The notes beneath the pieces are model-generated. The model was not told the origin of the DNA. It saw only the letters and a list, made by a program, of their open reading frames with translations, and did not search any database. A program made the position numbers and the translations under genes. Shown here piece after piece: positions 9,903 through 20,403 of a stretch of 40,657 nucleotides of DNA. This stretch comes from Photorhabdus noenieputensis (lineage in GTDB: Bacteria > Pseudomonadota > Gammaproteobacteria > Enterobacterales > Enterobacteriaceae), in NCBI RefSeq assembly GCF_018448935.1, contig NZ_RCWC01000028.1, positions 31,114-71,770 of the forward strand, read 5' to 3'. Every line of letters starts with the position of its first letter. Within the stretch, counting starts at the first letter, position 1.

Positions 9903-9918
9903 GGGGAGACAGAAAATA

Positions 9919-10311
9919 ATGACGACTAAACGTAAACCTTATATCCGCAGCATGGCCCCCAACTGGTGGCAGAAACTGAGCTTTTACCGCTTCTATATTC
10001 TGCGTGAAAGTACCGCAGTGACGACTATGTGGTTCAGTATCTTGCTGATATACGGTCTATTCGCTCTAAAAGGCGGCGCACAAAACTGGGATGCATTTGT
10101 CACGTTCCTAAAAAACCCCGTTATCCTGCTGATTAATCTCATCACTCTGCTAGGTGCTCTACTGCATACTAAAACCTGGTTTGAGCTAGCGCCGAAAGCA
10201 GCTAACGTGGTGATAAAAGGCGAAAAGATGGGACCTGAGCCAGTAATCAAACTGCTATGGGCCGTCACTATTATCGTCACCACGATTATCTTAGGTATAG
10301 CCTTACTTTAA
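9919..10311 (+). CDS. frdC: fumarate reductase membrane anchor FrdC
   Basis: A 130-residue membrane subunit with three hydrophobic helices, which with FrdD anchors FrdAB and forms the quinol site. Typical FrdC segments are the start [25 protein letters not shown] and [15 protein letters not shown]. It starts 16 bases after frdB behind an AGGGGAG site, so it is in the same operon. Confidence 0.96.
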   Translation: MTTKRKPYIRSMAPNWWQKLSFYRFYILRESTAVTTMWFSILLIYGLFALKGGAQNWDAFVTFLKNPVILLINLITLLGALLHTKTWFELAPKAANVVIKGEKMGPEPVIKLLWAVTIIVTTIILGIALL

Positions 10312-10327
10312 CCTCAAGGAGGATCTC

Positions 10328-10681
10328 ATGAAGCAAATACCTAAACGTTCCGATGAACCGATTTTTTGGGGATTATTTGGTGCCGGTGGTATGTGGGGTG
10401 CCATTGTGGCTCCAGCTATTATTTTACTCGTAGCTATCCTTTTACCATTGGGAGTAGCGCCGGAAGCGTTAAGCTACACACGAATTCTGACTTTCTGCCA
10501 GAGCTTTATTGGTCGTGCATTTCTATTACTGATGATTATTCTACCATTATGGTGCGGTTCACACCGTATCCACCACGGTATGCATGACCTGAAAATTCAT
10601 ATTCCTGCGAGTAAATGGATTTTCTACGGCCTGGCAACGATTCTGAGTGTTGTCGCTATCATTGGCGTTTTTACTCTGTAG
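10328..10681 (+). CDS. frdD: fumarate reductase membrane anchor FrdD
   Basis: A 117-residue subunit (119 in E. coli) with three membrane helices. [20 protein letters not shown] near the start and the [16 protein letters not shown] segment are FrdD hallmarks. It begins 16 bases after frdC behind AAGGAGG. Last gene of the operon; a hairpin follows about 110 bases downstream. Confidence 0.96.
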   Translation: MKQIPKRSDEPIFWGLFGAGGMWGAIVAPAIILLVAILLPLGVAPEALSYTRILTFCQSFIGRAFLLLMIILPLWCGSHRIHHGMHDLKIHIPASKWIFYGLATILSVVAIIGVFTL

Positions 10682-10789
10682 TTGAATAACAACAGTTGAA
10701 TAGCAACGAGCTGAGGTTATAAATACTCTTTACCCTAATCGATGTTGTCGAAAACCTACCCTCACACGCTTTTATGCTGGAAAATATCT

Positions 10790-10816
10790 TTAAAGGCTGG
10801 TTCATCCGGCCTTTAA
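10790..10816 (+). terminator. possible terminator of frdABCD
   Basis: TTAAAGGC (10790-10797) pairs perfectly with GCCTTTAA (10809-10816). No T run follows, so termination strength is doubtful. Confidence 0.4.
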
Positions 10817-10910
10817 CTCATTCAATCTATCATCCGAGATATATGTATTTCTCCGAAACTCTCCTGCTTTTGATTCACTAAAGGAAAAACTACACGAGTG
10901 AAAATAGAAG

Positions 10911-10945
10911 CTGCACTGCCAAAATGTGAAATCTTTGGCGTGCAG
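10911..10945 (-). terminator. terminator of sugE
   Basis: CTGCACTGCCAAA (10911-10923) and TTTGGCGTGCAG (10934-10945) form a long stem with one bulge directly after the sugE stop. On the minus strand it is followed by a T-rich stretch. Confidence 0.6.
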
Positions 10946-10952
10946 TTCAATA

Positions 10953-11267
10953 TTAACTGGACAATTTCAGGCCGATAATACCGGCGATAATCAGAACAAA
11001 ACTTAGAATCCGGGCAAAACTTGCAGACTCACCGAACACTATAATGCCAAAAATGGCGGTACCCACTGCACCTATTCCAGTCCACACTGCATAAGCTGTA
11101 CCTATTGGTAAACCTTTCATCGCATAAGCAAGCAACCCCATACTGAGCGCCACAGCGCCAGCGGTAATAAGGCTCGGTATCAACCGGGTGAAACCATGAG
11201 TATATTTCAGGCCAACCGCCCAGACGACTTCGAATAAACCAGCAATAACAAGAACAAACCAGGACAT
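10953..11267 (-). CDS. sugE: guanidinium exporter Gdx (SugE), SMR family
   Basis: A 104-residue small multidrug resistance protein with four hydrophobic helices. It shows the SMR pattern [20 protein letters not shown], where the glutamate in helix 1 is the proton/substrate site, and [14 protein letters not shown] in helix 3. SugE-type SMR proteins export guanidinium in exchange for protons. The frame is open 26 codons further upstream, but that stretch is a riboswitch; the ATG at 11267 gives the normal SugE length. Regulation by a guanidine-II riboswitch is visible just upstream and independently supports the substrate. Confidence 0.93.
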   Translation of the reverse strand: MSWFVLVIAGLFEVVWAVGLKYTHGFTRLIPSLITAGAVALSMGLLAYAMKGLPIGTAYAVWTGIGAVGTAIFGIIVFGESASFARILSFVLIIAGIIGLKLSS

Positions 11268-11293
11268 ATCAACGCCCCATAATAGTATAGTTG

Positions 11294-11339
11294 TGGAGTC
11301 GTCCCCAGAAAACGGCAGTATATCCAGGTCGTCCCGGAT
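11294..11339 (-). ncRNA. guanidine-II (mini-ykkC) riboswitch
   Basis: Two successive small hairpins on the sugE-coding strand, each with an ACGA loop. The first is 11339-11322 (ATCCGGG and CCTGGAT flanking ACGA); the second is 11307-11294 (TGGGG and CTCCA flanking ACGA). They are joined by a 14-base linker. Tandem hairpins with ACGR loops define the mini-ykkC class, which binds guanidinium and is known upstream of sugE/gdx genes. The element ends 26 bases before the sugE ATG, placing it to control translation initiation. Confidence 0.88.
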
Positions 11340-11452
11340 AACCATTAGAAACAGTGATAAATTATAGTCGTGTAAAATTGCAGTATCAATAACACAATAT
11401 CGTGAGCTTAAAGAACAAAATAGCCACGCTCTGTATAATCACCAATAAAGAA

Positions 11453-11482
11453 AAACCACAGTCTGCTTCCAGAACTGCGGCT
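11453..11482 (-). terminator. terminator of efp
   Basis: On the minus strand AAGCCGCAGT (11482-11473) pairs with ACTGTGGTTT (11462-11453), with two wobbles, and a T run follows. Confidence 0.7.
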
Positions 11483-11503
11483 TTTATCGAATACAGTCGG
11501 TAA

Positions 11504-12070
11504 TTATTTTACGCGAGAAACGTATTCACCAGAACGAGTATCCACTTTAATCACTTCACCGATTTGAACGAACAGAGGTACTTTAACTACCGCACCAGTG
11601 CTCAAAGTTGCTGGTTTACCGCCCGTACCTGCGGTATCACCTTTCAGACCTGGATCAGTATCAGTAATTTCCAATTCAACAAAGTTTGGCGGAGTCACAG
11701 AGATAGGCTGACCATTCCACAGCGTCAGGATACACTCAGCTTGTTCTACTAACCATTTCGCATTATCGCCAACTGCTTTTTCATCAGCAGCTAACTGCTC
11801 GAAGGTTTCGTTATTCATAAAGTGCCAAAACTCACCATCGTTATACAGGTAAGTCAGGTTCATATCCATTACGTCGGCAGATTCTACAGAGTCAGTAGAC
11901 TTGAAGGTCTTTTCCAGCAGTTTACCGGAAATCAGCTTACGAATACGAACACGTGCAAACGCCTGACCTTTACCCGGCTTCACGAATTCACTTTCAAGAA
12001 TAGCGCACGGCTCGCCATCTAACATGATTTTAAGACCTGAACGGAATTCATTGGTACTATAAGTAGCCAT
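11504..12070 (-). CDS. efp: translation elongation factor P
   Basis: EF-P, 188 residues, binds the ribosome between P and E sites and relieves stalling at polyproline stretches. The start [20 protein letters not shown] and the KPGKGQAF loop are diagnostic. Lys34 in PGKGQ is the residue that EpmA beta-lysylates. A seven-codon longer frame exists, but the ATG at 12070 with AGAGGAT upstream gives the exact E. coli length. It is divergent from epmB with 38 bases between the starts, so the two promoters must overlap. Confidence 0.97.
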   Translation of the reverse strand: MATYSTNEFRSGLKIMLDGEPCAILESEFVKPGKGQAFARVRIRKLISGKLLEKTFKSTDSVESADVMDMNLTYLYNDGEFWHFMNNETFEQLAADEKAVGDNAKWLVEQAECILTLWNGQPISVTPPNFVELEITDTDPGLKGDTAGTGGKPATLSTGAVVKVPLFVQIGEVIKVDTRSGEYVSRVK

Positions 12071-12108
12071 GGAGATCCTCTTTCTAAACAAAATGGCTTA
12101 GCCAAAAA

Positions 12109-13137
12109 ATGGCGCACATTATAACCCCAAAGATCATCATCAGAGAAGACTGGTTGAAACAACTTGCAGATGTTATTACCGACCCTGATGAATTATTACA
12201 ATTATTATCCTTAGATGAACACCCGACATTGAGCAAGGGGAGCGACGCACGCCGCCTGTTTCCACTACGGGTACCTAGGGCTTTTGCTGCGCGTATGCAA
12301 GTAAACGATCCTAATGATCCGCTGCTACTTCAAGTTATAACCACACCAGAAGAATTCACGCTTACACCGGGTTTTTCTACCGATCCTCTGGATGAACAAC
12401 GCAGTGCTGTCCCCGGTCTATTACATAAATACCGTAATCGAGCACTATTGCTGGTTAAAGGAGGATGCGCAGTTAACTGCCGTTATTGTTTCCGCCGTCA
12501 TTTCCCATACGAAGATAACAAAGGTAATAAACGCAATTGGCAACAAGCGTTAGATTACATTCAGCAACATCCTGAACTTGATGAGATTATCTTCTCCGGC
12601 GGCGATCCTTTAATGGCAAAAGATCACGAACTTGATTGGTTGATCAGTAATCTAGAAAAGATTTCCCATATCAAACGACTGCGTATTCATACTCGTCTGC
12701 CTGTGGTTATTCCTGCTCGGATCACAACAACGCTTTGTGATCGACTGGCACAATCGAGATTACAGGTGATCATGGTGACACATATCAATCACGCTAATGA
12801 GATCGACCAATCCTTACGGAACAGTATGATATTGCTGAAACAAGCAGGTATCACGTTACTAAATCAAAGTGTGCTGTTACGCGGTGTCAATAATAATTCT
12901 GATACTCTGGCTGACCTGAGCAATGCTCTGTTTGATGCCGGTATTCTACCTTACTACATTCACGTGTTGGATAAAGTACAGGGTGCCGCCCATTTTATGG
13001 TCAGTGATGAAGAAGCCAAGGAACTTATTCGGGAATTGCTGACAAAAATTTCAGGTTATTTAGTACCACGTCTAGCAAGGGAAATCGGTGGAGAACCGAG
13101 TAAGACACCTCTTGATTTGGGACTAAGACAAAATTAA
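12109..13137 (+). CDS. epmB: EF-P (R)-beta-lysine synthesis enzyme EpmB (lysine 2,3-aminomutase family)
   Basis: A 342-residue radical-SAM enzyme that converts lysine to (R)-beta-lysine for EF-P modification. The radical-SAM cluster motif is CAVNCRYCFRRHFPY, with three cysteines in the C-x3-C-x2-C pattern. IIFSGGDPLMAKD is the SAM-binding GGDP segment, and HIDRLP-type segments (HTRLPVVIPARI) follow. The start MAHIITPKIIIREDWLKQLA aligns with known EpmB starts. Divergently transcribed from efp; with epmA it forms the modification route. Confidence 0.95.
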   Translation: MAHIITPKIIIREDWLKQLADVITDPDELLQLLSLDEHPTLSKGSDARRLFPLRVPRAFAARMQVNDPNDPLLLQVITTPEEFTLTPGFSTDPLDEQRSAVPGLLHKYRNRALLLVKGGCAVNCRYCFRRHFPYEDNKGNKRNWQQALDYIQQHPELDEIIFSGGDPLMAKDHELDWLISNLEKISHIKRLRIHTRLPVVIPARITTTLCDRLAQSRLQVIMVTHINHANEIDQSLRNSMILLKQAGITLLNQSVLLRGVNNNSDTLADLSNALFDAGILPYYIHVLDKVQGAAHFMVSDEEAKELIRELLTKISGYLVPRLAREIGGEPSKTPLDLGLRQN

Positions 13138-13146
13138 CAAAAAATT

Positions 13147-13175
13147 CATGCCCGGATATTTTTCAGCCGGGCATG
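13147..13175 (-). terminator. terminator between convergent epmB and yjeI
   Basis: CATGCCCGG (13147-13155) and CCGGGCATG (13167-13175) form a perfect nine-pair stem. On the minus strand it is followed by AATTTTTTG, so it should terminate yjeI and perhaps also epmB weakly. Confidence 0.7.
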
Positions 13176-13196
13176 CCATTCAAATTCTGAATGCCA

Positions 13197-13541
13197 TTAC
13201 TGACATTTATAGACTTGACCAATCATTTTACTATCCAGTGGCGCAAAGCTCGATAACAGACTTTCACTCGGACTGGCGACTCCATAAATCACATTTCCCC
13301 CCATAACTGCGGCTTTATTGCGCAAATCATTGGCTGCCCCACGCATCGAGCTGCTTTCATTACCTACACCAGTCATCCAATTGCTTTGCGTACCTGTTAC
13401 TTCACCCAATAGCTGACACTCGCTGCCTGGCTTAATATCAACAAATCGAACCTGTGAACCACCAGAAGTTAATTGGTTAGTAGTTGTACACCCTGCCAAT
13501 AGTAACAATACTGAAGCACTGAGCAAAACTTTAATTCGCAT
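13197..13541 (-). CDS. yjeI: DUF4156 lipoprotein YjeI
   Basis: A 114-residue predicted lipoprotein. Residues 1-17 are a lipoprotein signal (MRIKVLLSASVLLLLAGC) with lipobox LLAGC, so the mature protein would begin at the cysteine and be membrane-anchored. The rest fits the DUF4156 family, whose E. coli member is YjeI; the role is unknown. An upstream frame extension of 11 codons lacks signal character; the ATG at 13541 has a GAGG site. Position next to epmB agrees with the E. coli order. Confidence 0.8.
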   Translation of the reverse strand: MRIKVLLSASVLLLLAGCTTTNQLTSGGSQVRFVDIKPGSECQLLGEVTGTQSNWMTGVGNESSSMRGAANDLRNKAAVMGGNVIYGVASPSESLLSSFAPLDSKMIGQVYKCQ

Positions 13542-14156
13542 GTTTTTCCTCACCCATTGTTGGAAATTCGACAATTAATCATCAATATACCTTGTTGTAC
13601 ACCAATATCGCAAAAAATAATTTATAAAGTCATCCTTCAGTAAAGTGTTTAGGTCAAAAATATTTTATGCCAAGGTGAATGCAGTAAGAAAATAGAGAAA
13701 AATAATCGAACAAATAACACGAATAAGCTCAATAAATTACTTTTTCCATAAAAAAGCAACTCATTAATTATCCCATTGGTTATGTAAATATTTAACCAGT
13801 TTGTTAATCTCCCCTGGAAAAATATTGAATAAACTTATAATAATCATCTGACATATATTCCAGCTAGCCATATTTGTACTTGTTTTCTATCTGCTAAATT
13901 CAATTCTCATGTTGCGAATGATATTAAACTTAAACCACCTCATCAGAAATACTATTAGAACACCTATCAACAGTTTTGAGCCGGCAATATCTCACGATAA
14001 TCTTTTATTAAGTCATTATCTGATATTATATTTCATAAAAATTCCACTTATTAAGATGACTTAGCGATTATACTCATCTGAATTTTATGTGTATTTTATT
14101 ATATACAAATAATTATGCCTTTTTAACACGAATTCAATTTGGATACAGATATTCCA
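13542..14156. other. AT-rich intergenic region
   Basis: About 600 bases with stops in all frames and no RNA gene or repeat that I recognise. E. coli has yjeJ in this position; I see no trace of it here. Confidence 0.6.
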
Positions 14157-14200
14157 TTGATACCACGATAACATTCGATCAAACATTTTCGTGGTACCAA
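14157..14200 (-). terminator. long hairpin downstream of the LysR gene
   Basis: TTGATACCACGA (14157-14168) pairs with TCGTGGTACCAA (14189-14200), one wobble in twelve pairs, just after the LysR stop. There is no clear T run on the minus strand. Confidence 0.45.
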
Positions 14201-14211
14201 TTTTATGGTTA

Positions 14212-15123
14212 TCACCATCCATCACCAATATGGATGTGCTCTGTTAGATAGTCGAGAAATACTCGTACTCGTGATGGAAGTTGCCTGTCTGTGCCGACAA
14301 AAACGGCATATACTTCTTCCTTATCACCAGGATTATAGTTCTCAAGTACAGGTAGCAACAAACCGGCCTGAATATCAGCATTCACATGGAAACGGGCCAG
14401 TCGTGCTAAGCCAAGTCCTGCTATCGCAGCTTTACGCATGGTTTCTCCATCACCAAGTAACAAATTCCCGGAAGGCAATTGTTGCACCCATTCTTCCGAA
14501 CCAATGAAAGGCCAAGCTTTCACATGACGGGTGAAACCAAAACCAAGTCGATTGTAGCAACCTAAGTCGCTAGGCGTAGCAGGCATCCCCACTCTTTCAA
14601 GGTATGAAGGAGATCCTACCACAACCATTCGACTTGACCCCAACCGACGTACCATGAGACACGAGTCGTCCACAGAAGGACCGGTACGAATTGCGACATC
14701 GCTACGATCATCAAGTAAATCCACTATCAAGTCACATAATGAGATGTCGAGTGTGATCTCCGGGTAGCGTTGCAGGAAGTCCGGTAATAACGGCATCAAA
14801 CAATGTTTTCCAAACGCAACATGACAATTCACACGTATCCGTCCGCGCGGTGCTGTTCCCTGATTTGTCTCTTGCTCTGCGGCTGTGATGTCCTCCAAAA
14901 TCCTGACACTACGCTCATAGAAAACAGAACCCTCAGCCGTTAATTGAAGTTTACGTGTTGTTCTATTCAATAGCCGTACACCAAGCCGCATCTCCAGTCG
15001 ATTAATAAGCTTACTGACTGCTGATGGCGTCATATCGAGCTTGCGAGCAGCAGCAGAGAGACCTTCCGATTCAATTACCTGAACGAATACAGCCATTTCT
15101 GTGGATCGATTAAATTTGTGCAT
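14212..15123 (-). CDS. LysR-family transcriptional regulator
   Basis: A 303-residue regulator with an N-terminal winged helix-turn-helix (residues about 7-65; SAAARKLDMTPSAVSKLINRLE) and a C-terminal periplasmic-binding-like effector domain. The sequence resembles the CrgA/DsdC-like branch of LysR proteins, but I cannot name an orthologue. LysR genes usually face a divergent target gene. Here the next 660 bases contain no intact gene and the following genes (groESL) run the same way, so its target is not adjacent or has decayed. Confidence 0.85.
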   Translation of the reverse strand: MHKFNRSTEMAVFVQVIESEGLSAAARKLDMTPSAVSKLINRLEMRLGVRLLNRTTRKLQLTAEGSVFYERSVRILEDITAAEQETNQGTAPRGRIRVNCHVAFGKHCLMPLLPDFLQRYPEITLDISLCDLIVDLLDDRSDVAIRTGPSVDDSCLMVRRLGSSRMVVVGSPSYLERVGMPATPSDLGCYNRLGFGFTRHVKAWPFIGSEEWVQQLPSGNLLLGDGETMRKAAIAGLGLARLARFHVNADIQAGLLLPVLENYNPGDKEEVYAVFVGTDRQLPSRVRVFLDYLTEHIHIGDGW

Positions 15124-15661
15124 AGATATTTGAATTATTTTCCAAAGTCCTATGAATCAATGAATTTTAGTCTAATATGCTCATTTTTTCTAAACTTAAG
15201 GAAATATTTTTTTGCTTAAGGATTTATCCCATGCCAAATCGCTTTTATTACCCAACACCTTAAGTGCTTACGGTCAATGTCTACGGGATAAATATGATCG
15301 AATACCGTTAATCCCTATCTGAAATTTAGGTAACAATTTTGCTTATTGATACAGCATTGGGATTGACGCTGTTAACGAACAAGATAGTGGAACATTAAAT
15401 CGTTTTTTAAGCTGATAAAGAGGCTAGTCACTTTATAAAGTCATAGCTCCACACAAGTACAAAACAGAACTGTATTGCCCAAACGTTTAATCACGAGCAT
15501 GACACACTGGATAGTGCTGAGGAGAGAGACAGGAAAAGAGAACGTTATAGCAAGAGCATTTCTTGCATCGTTCATCAGCGCGTTAGCAAAAACAGGATTG
15601 ACGGAAAAACACTCCTGCTATCCTAATAAATCGATCACTTAATAAAACGGAGACCAATATC
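15124..15661. other. gene-free region facing the LysR gene, possible gene remains
   Basis: No intact gene. Short coherent stretches read rightwards: an ATG at 15232 opens MPNRFYYPTP and then stops, and around 15539-15642 a frame reads ENVIARAFLASFISALAKTG and continues to a stop. They are separated by many stops. This could be the decayed divergent partner of the LysR gene, but I recognise no family. Confidence 0.3.
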
Positions 15662-15681
15662 CGGGCTTAAACCTCAGCCCG
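15662..15681 (-). terminator. possible groESL terminator
   Basis: CGGGCT (15662-15667) pairs with AGCCCG (15676-15681), about 105 bases after the groEL stop. On the minus strand a TTTTATT follows only some 18 bases later, so this is tentative. Confidence 0.4.
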
Positions 15682-15786
15682 AATATCGGATTTTACCAAA
15701 TGCTATTTCGGCGGGAAGGTAATAAGTACAACTTTAGTTAGTACCCACTTGGACGTAACCCACCAGGCTAGCGACCTACGCGACTA

Positions 15787-17445
<1,659 letters not shown>

Positions 17446-17482
17446 TTAAATTCGTTCAGTTAAGAAGATCTAAGCGCAACAA

Positions 17483-17842
<360 letters not shown>

Positions 17843-17862
17843 CTAGTATCATAATAAATCAA

Positions 17863-17891
17863 GTGGGGACTTATTTATGATACTTCAAGGG
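17863..17891 (-). promoter_or_regulatory. sigma-32 heat-shock promoter of groESL
   Basis: On the minus strand CCCTTGAA (17891-17884) is followed after 15 bases by CCCCAC (17868-17863). This matches the sigma-32 consensus CTTGAA...CCCCAT closely and lies about 85 bases before the groES start, as expected for a heat-shock operon. Confidence 0.8.
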
Positions 17892-17973
17892 CAGGCAAAA
17901 AAATATTTTACTTTTTTCTTACCCACAGAAAAAAACCGATGATTAAACTAAACATTCAGAAAATGACCGCTTA

Positions 17974-18462
17974 TCAATGAGGCTTATGTTCGTCATCATC
18001 GGGTTTACTATCTTTCAACGTACGGGAGGGGTCATCCTGCTTACGCTCGTATTCACCCTCGAACGTATTACTATCCCGCCTAAACCCACCGCTATTATGA
18101 GGACGATAGAAATTGATATGCGGCATCAGTTTCATCACTAATGTTTTTTGAACCGCCGGCAGTAACAACAGCAATCCAAGGAAATCCGTAAAAAAACCTG
18201 GAAGGAGTAACAGGAAACCCGCCAGCAAAAGAGAGACGCTTTTTATCATTTCTGCTGCCGGACTCTCGCCGTTAACCAGTTTCTGCTGGATCTGGAGAAA
18301 ATTCTTTACGCCCTGACTGCGAACCAAAGAGATACCGACACAAGAAGTAAACAACACCAGTAACAGAGTAAACAGCACACCTAGTTCAGCGGCAACACGC
18401 ACAAATAAGGTTGACTCGATGTAGACAAGCAGAAATATCAGGATAAATGGCAACCAACGCAC
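17974..18462 (-). CDS. fxsA: membrane protein FxsA
   Basis: A 162-residue inner-membrane protein of the FxsA family, known in E. coli for relieving phage T7 exclusion by the F plasmid when overproduced. It starts MRWLPFILIFLLVYIEST. The conserved VRSQGVKNF, AAEMIKSVSLLLAGFLLLLPGFFTDFLG and NTFEGEY segments are clear. I start it at GTG 18462 because AAGGAG lies six bases upstream and it matches the E. coli start MRWLPF. The C-terminal tail is acidic and charged, probably cytoplasmic. Confidence 0.92.
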   Translation of the reverse strand: MRWLPFILIFLLVYIESTLFVRVAAELGVLFTLLLVLFTSCVGISLVRSQGVKNFLQIQQKLVNGESPAAEMIKSVSLLLAGFLLLLPGFFTDFLGLLLLLPAVQKTLVMKLMPHINFYRPHNSGGFRRDSNTFEGEYERKQDDPSRTLKDSKPDDDEHKPH

Positions 18463-18630
18463 TTGGTGCTCCTTCAATTGATTTGGATGAACGGGTTGTA
18501 TCCTGAATAAATCATATCAACAAAATCCAAGGGACAACCAAATTAATGTTTTTTAGTTTATTAAAGATATAATTGGGGTCACAGTTATCGTTTTCAATCC
18601 TCTGAAAATTTTGCTAATTAGACACGTAAT

Positions 18631-18646
18631 TGTGACAAATATCACA
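18631..18646 (+). promoter_or_regulatory. CRP-like site upstream of aspA
   Basis: TGTGACAAATATCACA is a perfect TGTGA-N6-TCACA palindrome, 193 bases before aspA. CRP control of aspA is known in E. coli. The spacer 18463-18838 contains no gene. Confidence 0.7.
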
Positions 18647-18838
18647 TATATCAAATCAGACTAAACAAATACCACTATAAAGTGATCCAGATTCAATGCA
18701 TTTATTGCTAACCAGCATATGATCACGCCGGCAATCCGGTGATAAAAAGTTCATATCATAACTATTGCAGTTGGCAACATAATGATTTAATGAACACATA
18801 ATTAGACAGTAAAAACGTCATCTAATAAGAAGGTTCTC

Positions 18839-20263
18839 ATGTCAAACAACATTCGTATCGAAGAAGACCTGTTAGGTAAACGAGAAGTCCCTGCTGAAGC
18901 CTATTATGGTATTCACACCTTACGTGCGATTGAAAACTTCCATATCAGTAACAACACCATTAATGATGTACCCGAATTTATCCGTGGCATGGTGATGGTA
19001 AAAAAAGCAGCAGCCTTAGCTAACAAAGAACTGCAAACTATTCCTAAAAAAGTTGCAGACATCATCATCAAAGCATGTGACGAAGTGCTCTATACCGGCA
19101 AATACATGGATCAGTTTCCAGTCGATGTGTTTCAGGGTGGTGCCGGTACTTCACTCAACATGAATACCAATGAGGTTCTGGCAAATATTGGTCTGGAACT
19201 GTTAGGCCATAAAAAAGGCGAATATGAGTACCTGAATCCCAATGACCATTTGAATAAAAGCCAATCAACTAACGACGCCTATCCAACTGGTTTTCGTATC
19301 GCAGTTTATAACTCCATCCTGAAGCTGATCGAGTCTATTGAACTGTTAATTGCGGGCTTCGATAAAAAATCCAGAGAGTTCAGCGATATCCTAAAAATGG
19401 GTCGTACCCAGTTACAGGATGCTGTTCCTATGACACTGGGGCAGGAATTCAACGCATTCTCTATCCTACTGAAAGAGGAAGTTAAAAACCTAAACCGAAC
19501 CTCTGAATTACTGCTGGAAGTTAACCTTGGTGCTACCGCTATCGGTACTGGCTTGAATACAGCACCAGGTTATCAGAAATTGGCGGTTGAAAAACTGGCT
19601 GAAGTTTCAGGTCTACCTTGCATACCAGCCGAAGACCTGATTGAAGCAACCTCTGACTGTGGGGCTTATGTTATGGTCCACGGTGCTCTGAAGCGCCTGG
19701 CTGTCAAACTGTCTAAAATCTGCAATGACCTGCGTTTGCTTTCTTCTGGCCCTCGTGCTGGCCTGAATGAAATCAACCTACCAGAATTACAGGCAGGCTC
19801 TTCTATTATGCCGGCAAAAGTGAACCCGGTTATTCCAGAAGTTGTAAATCAGGTTTGCTTCAAAGTTATTGGTAACGATATTTGTGTTACTATGGCATCC
19901 GAAGCAGGCCAGTTACAGCTCAATGTAATGGAACCTGCTATCGGTCAGGCGATGTTTGAATCTATCTCCCTGCTAAGCAACGCTTGCTGCAACCTGGTAG
20001 AAAAATGCGTTAATGGCATCACGGCTAACAAAGAAGTTTGCGAAAGCTTCGTATTCAACTCGATCGGTATTGTCACATATCTGAACCCATTCATCGGCCA
20101 CCACAATGGCGACATCGTTGGTAAGATTTGTGCCGAAACTGGTAAGAGTGTTCGTGAAGTCGTGCTGGAACGAGGACTGCTGACCGAATCTCAATTGGAT
20201 GACATTTTCTCGGTAGAGAACCTAAAATGCCCGTCTTATAAGGCAAAACGTTTTGACGATTAA
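18839..20263 (+). CDS. aspA: aspartate ammonia-lyase (aspartase)
   Basis: A 474-residue aspartase (478 in E. coli) that converts aspartate to fumarate and ammonia. The fumarase/aspartase signature [11 protein letters not shown] lies at about residue 320; [16 protein letters not shown] and [14 protein letters not shown] are active-site segments. It supplies fumarate to FrdABCD, encoded about 10 kb away, and is followed by dcuA for aspartate/fumarate/succinate exchange. The start has an AAGAAGG site. A strong terminator separates it from dcuA. Confidence 0.97.
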   Translation: MSNNIRIEEDLLGKREVPAEAYYGIHTLRAIENFHISNNTINDVPEFIRGMVMVKKAAALANKELQTIPKKVADIIIKACDEVLYTGKYMDQFPVDVFQGGAGTSLNMNTNEVLANIGLELLGHKKGEYEYLNPNDHLNKSQSTNDAYPTGFRIAVYNSILKLIESIELLIAGFDKKSREFSDILKMGRTQLQDAVPMTLGQEFNAFSILLKEEVKNLNRTSELLLEVNLGATAIGTGLNTAPGYQKLAVEKLAEVSGLPCIPAEDLIEATSDCGAYVMVHGALKRLAVKLSKICNDLRLLSSGPRAGLNEINLPELQAGSSIMPAKVNPVIPEVVNQVCFKVIGNDICVTMASEAGQLQLNVMEPAIGQAMFESISLLSNACCNLVEKCVNGITANKEVCESFVFNSIGIVTYLNPFIGHHNGDIVGKICAETGKSVREVVLERGLLTESQLDDIFSVENLKCPSYKAKRFDD

Positions 20264-20298
20264 GTTGTTGAATATAATAAAAAATAGCTCTTAGCAAT

Positions 20299-20344
20299 AA
20301 GGCACGCGACTCCAACTGGATAGCGTGCCTTTTTACTTCCCTAC
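20299..20344 (+). terminator. intrinsic terminator after aspA
   Basis: AAGGCACGC (20299-20307) pairs with GCGTGCCTT (20333-20341), followed by T residues. Confidence 0.85.
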
Positions 20345-20403
20345 ATGCACAAAGTATTAACCTAAAATTTTCAAATTTTTAATTATTTCAAGGAGTCACT
20401 ATT

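Noticed and set aside
11268..11345. 26-codon extension of SugE
   Set aside because: It is the guanidine-II riboswitch; SMR proteins of this family start at [10 protein letters not shown].
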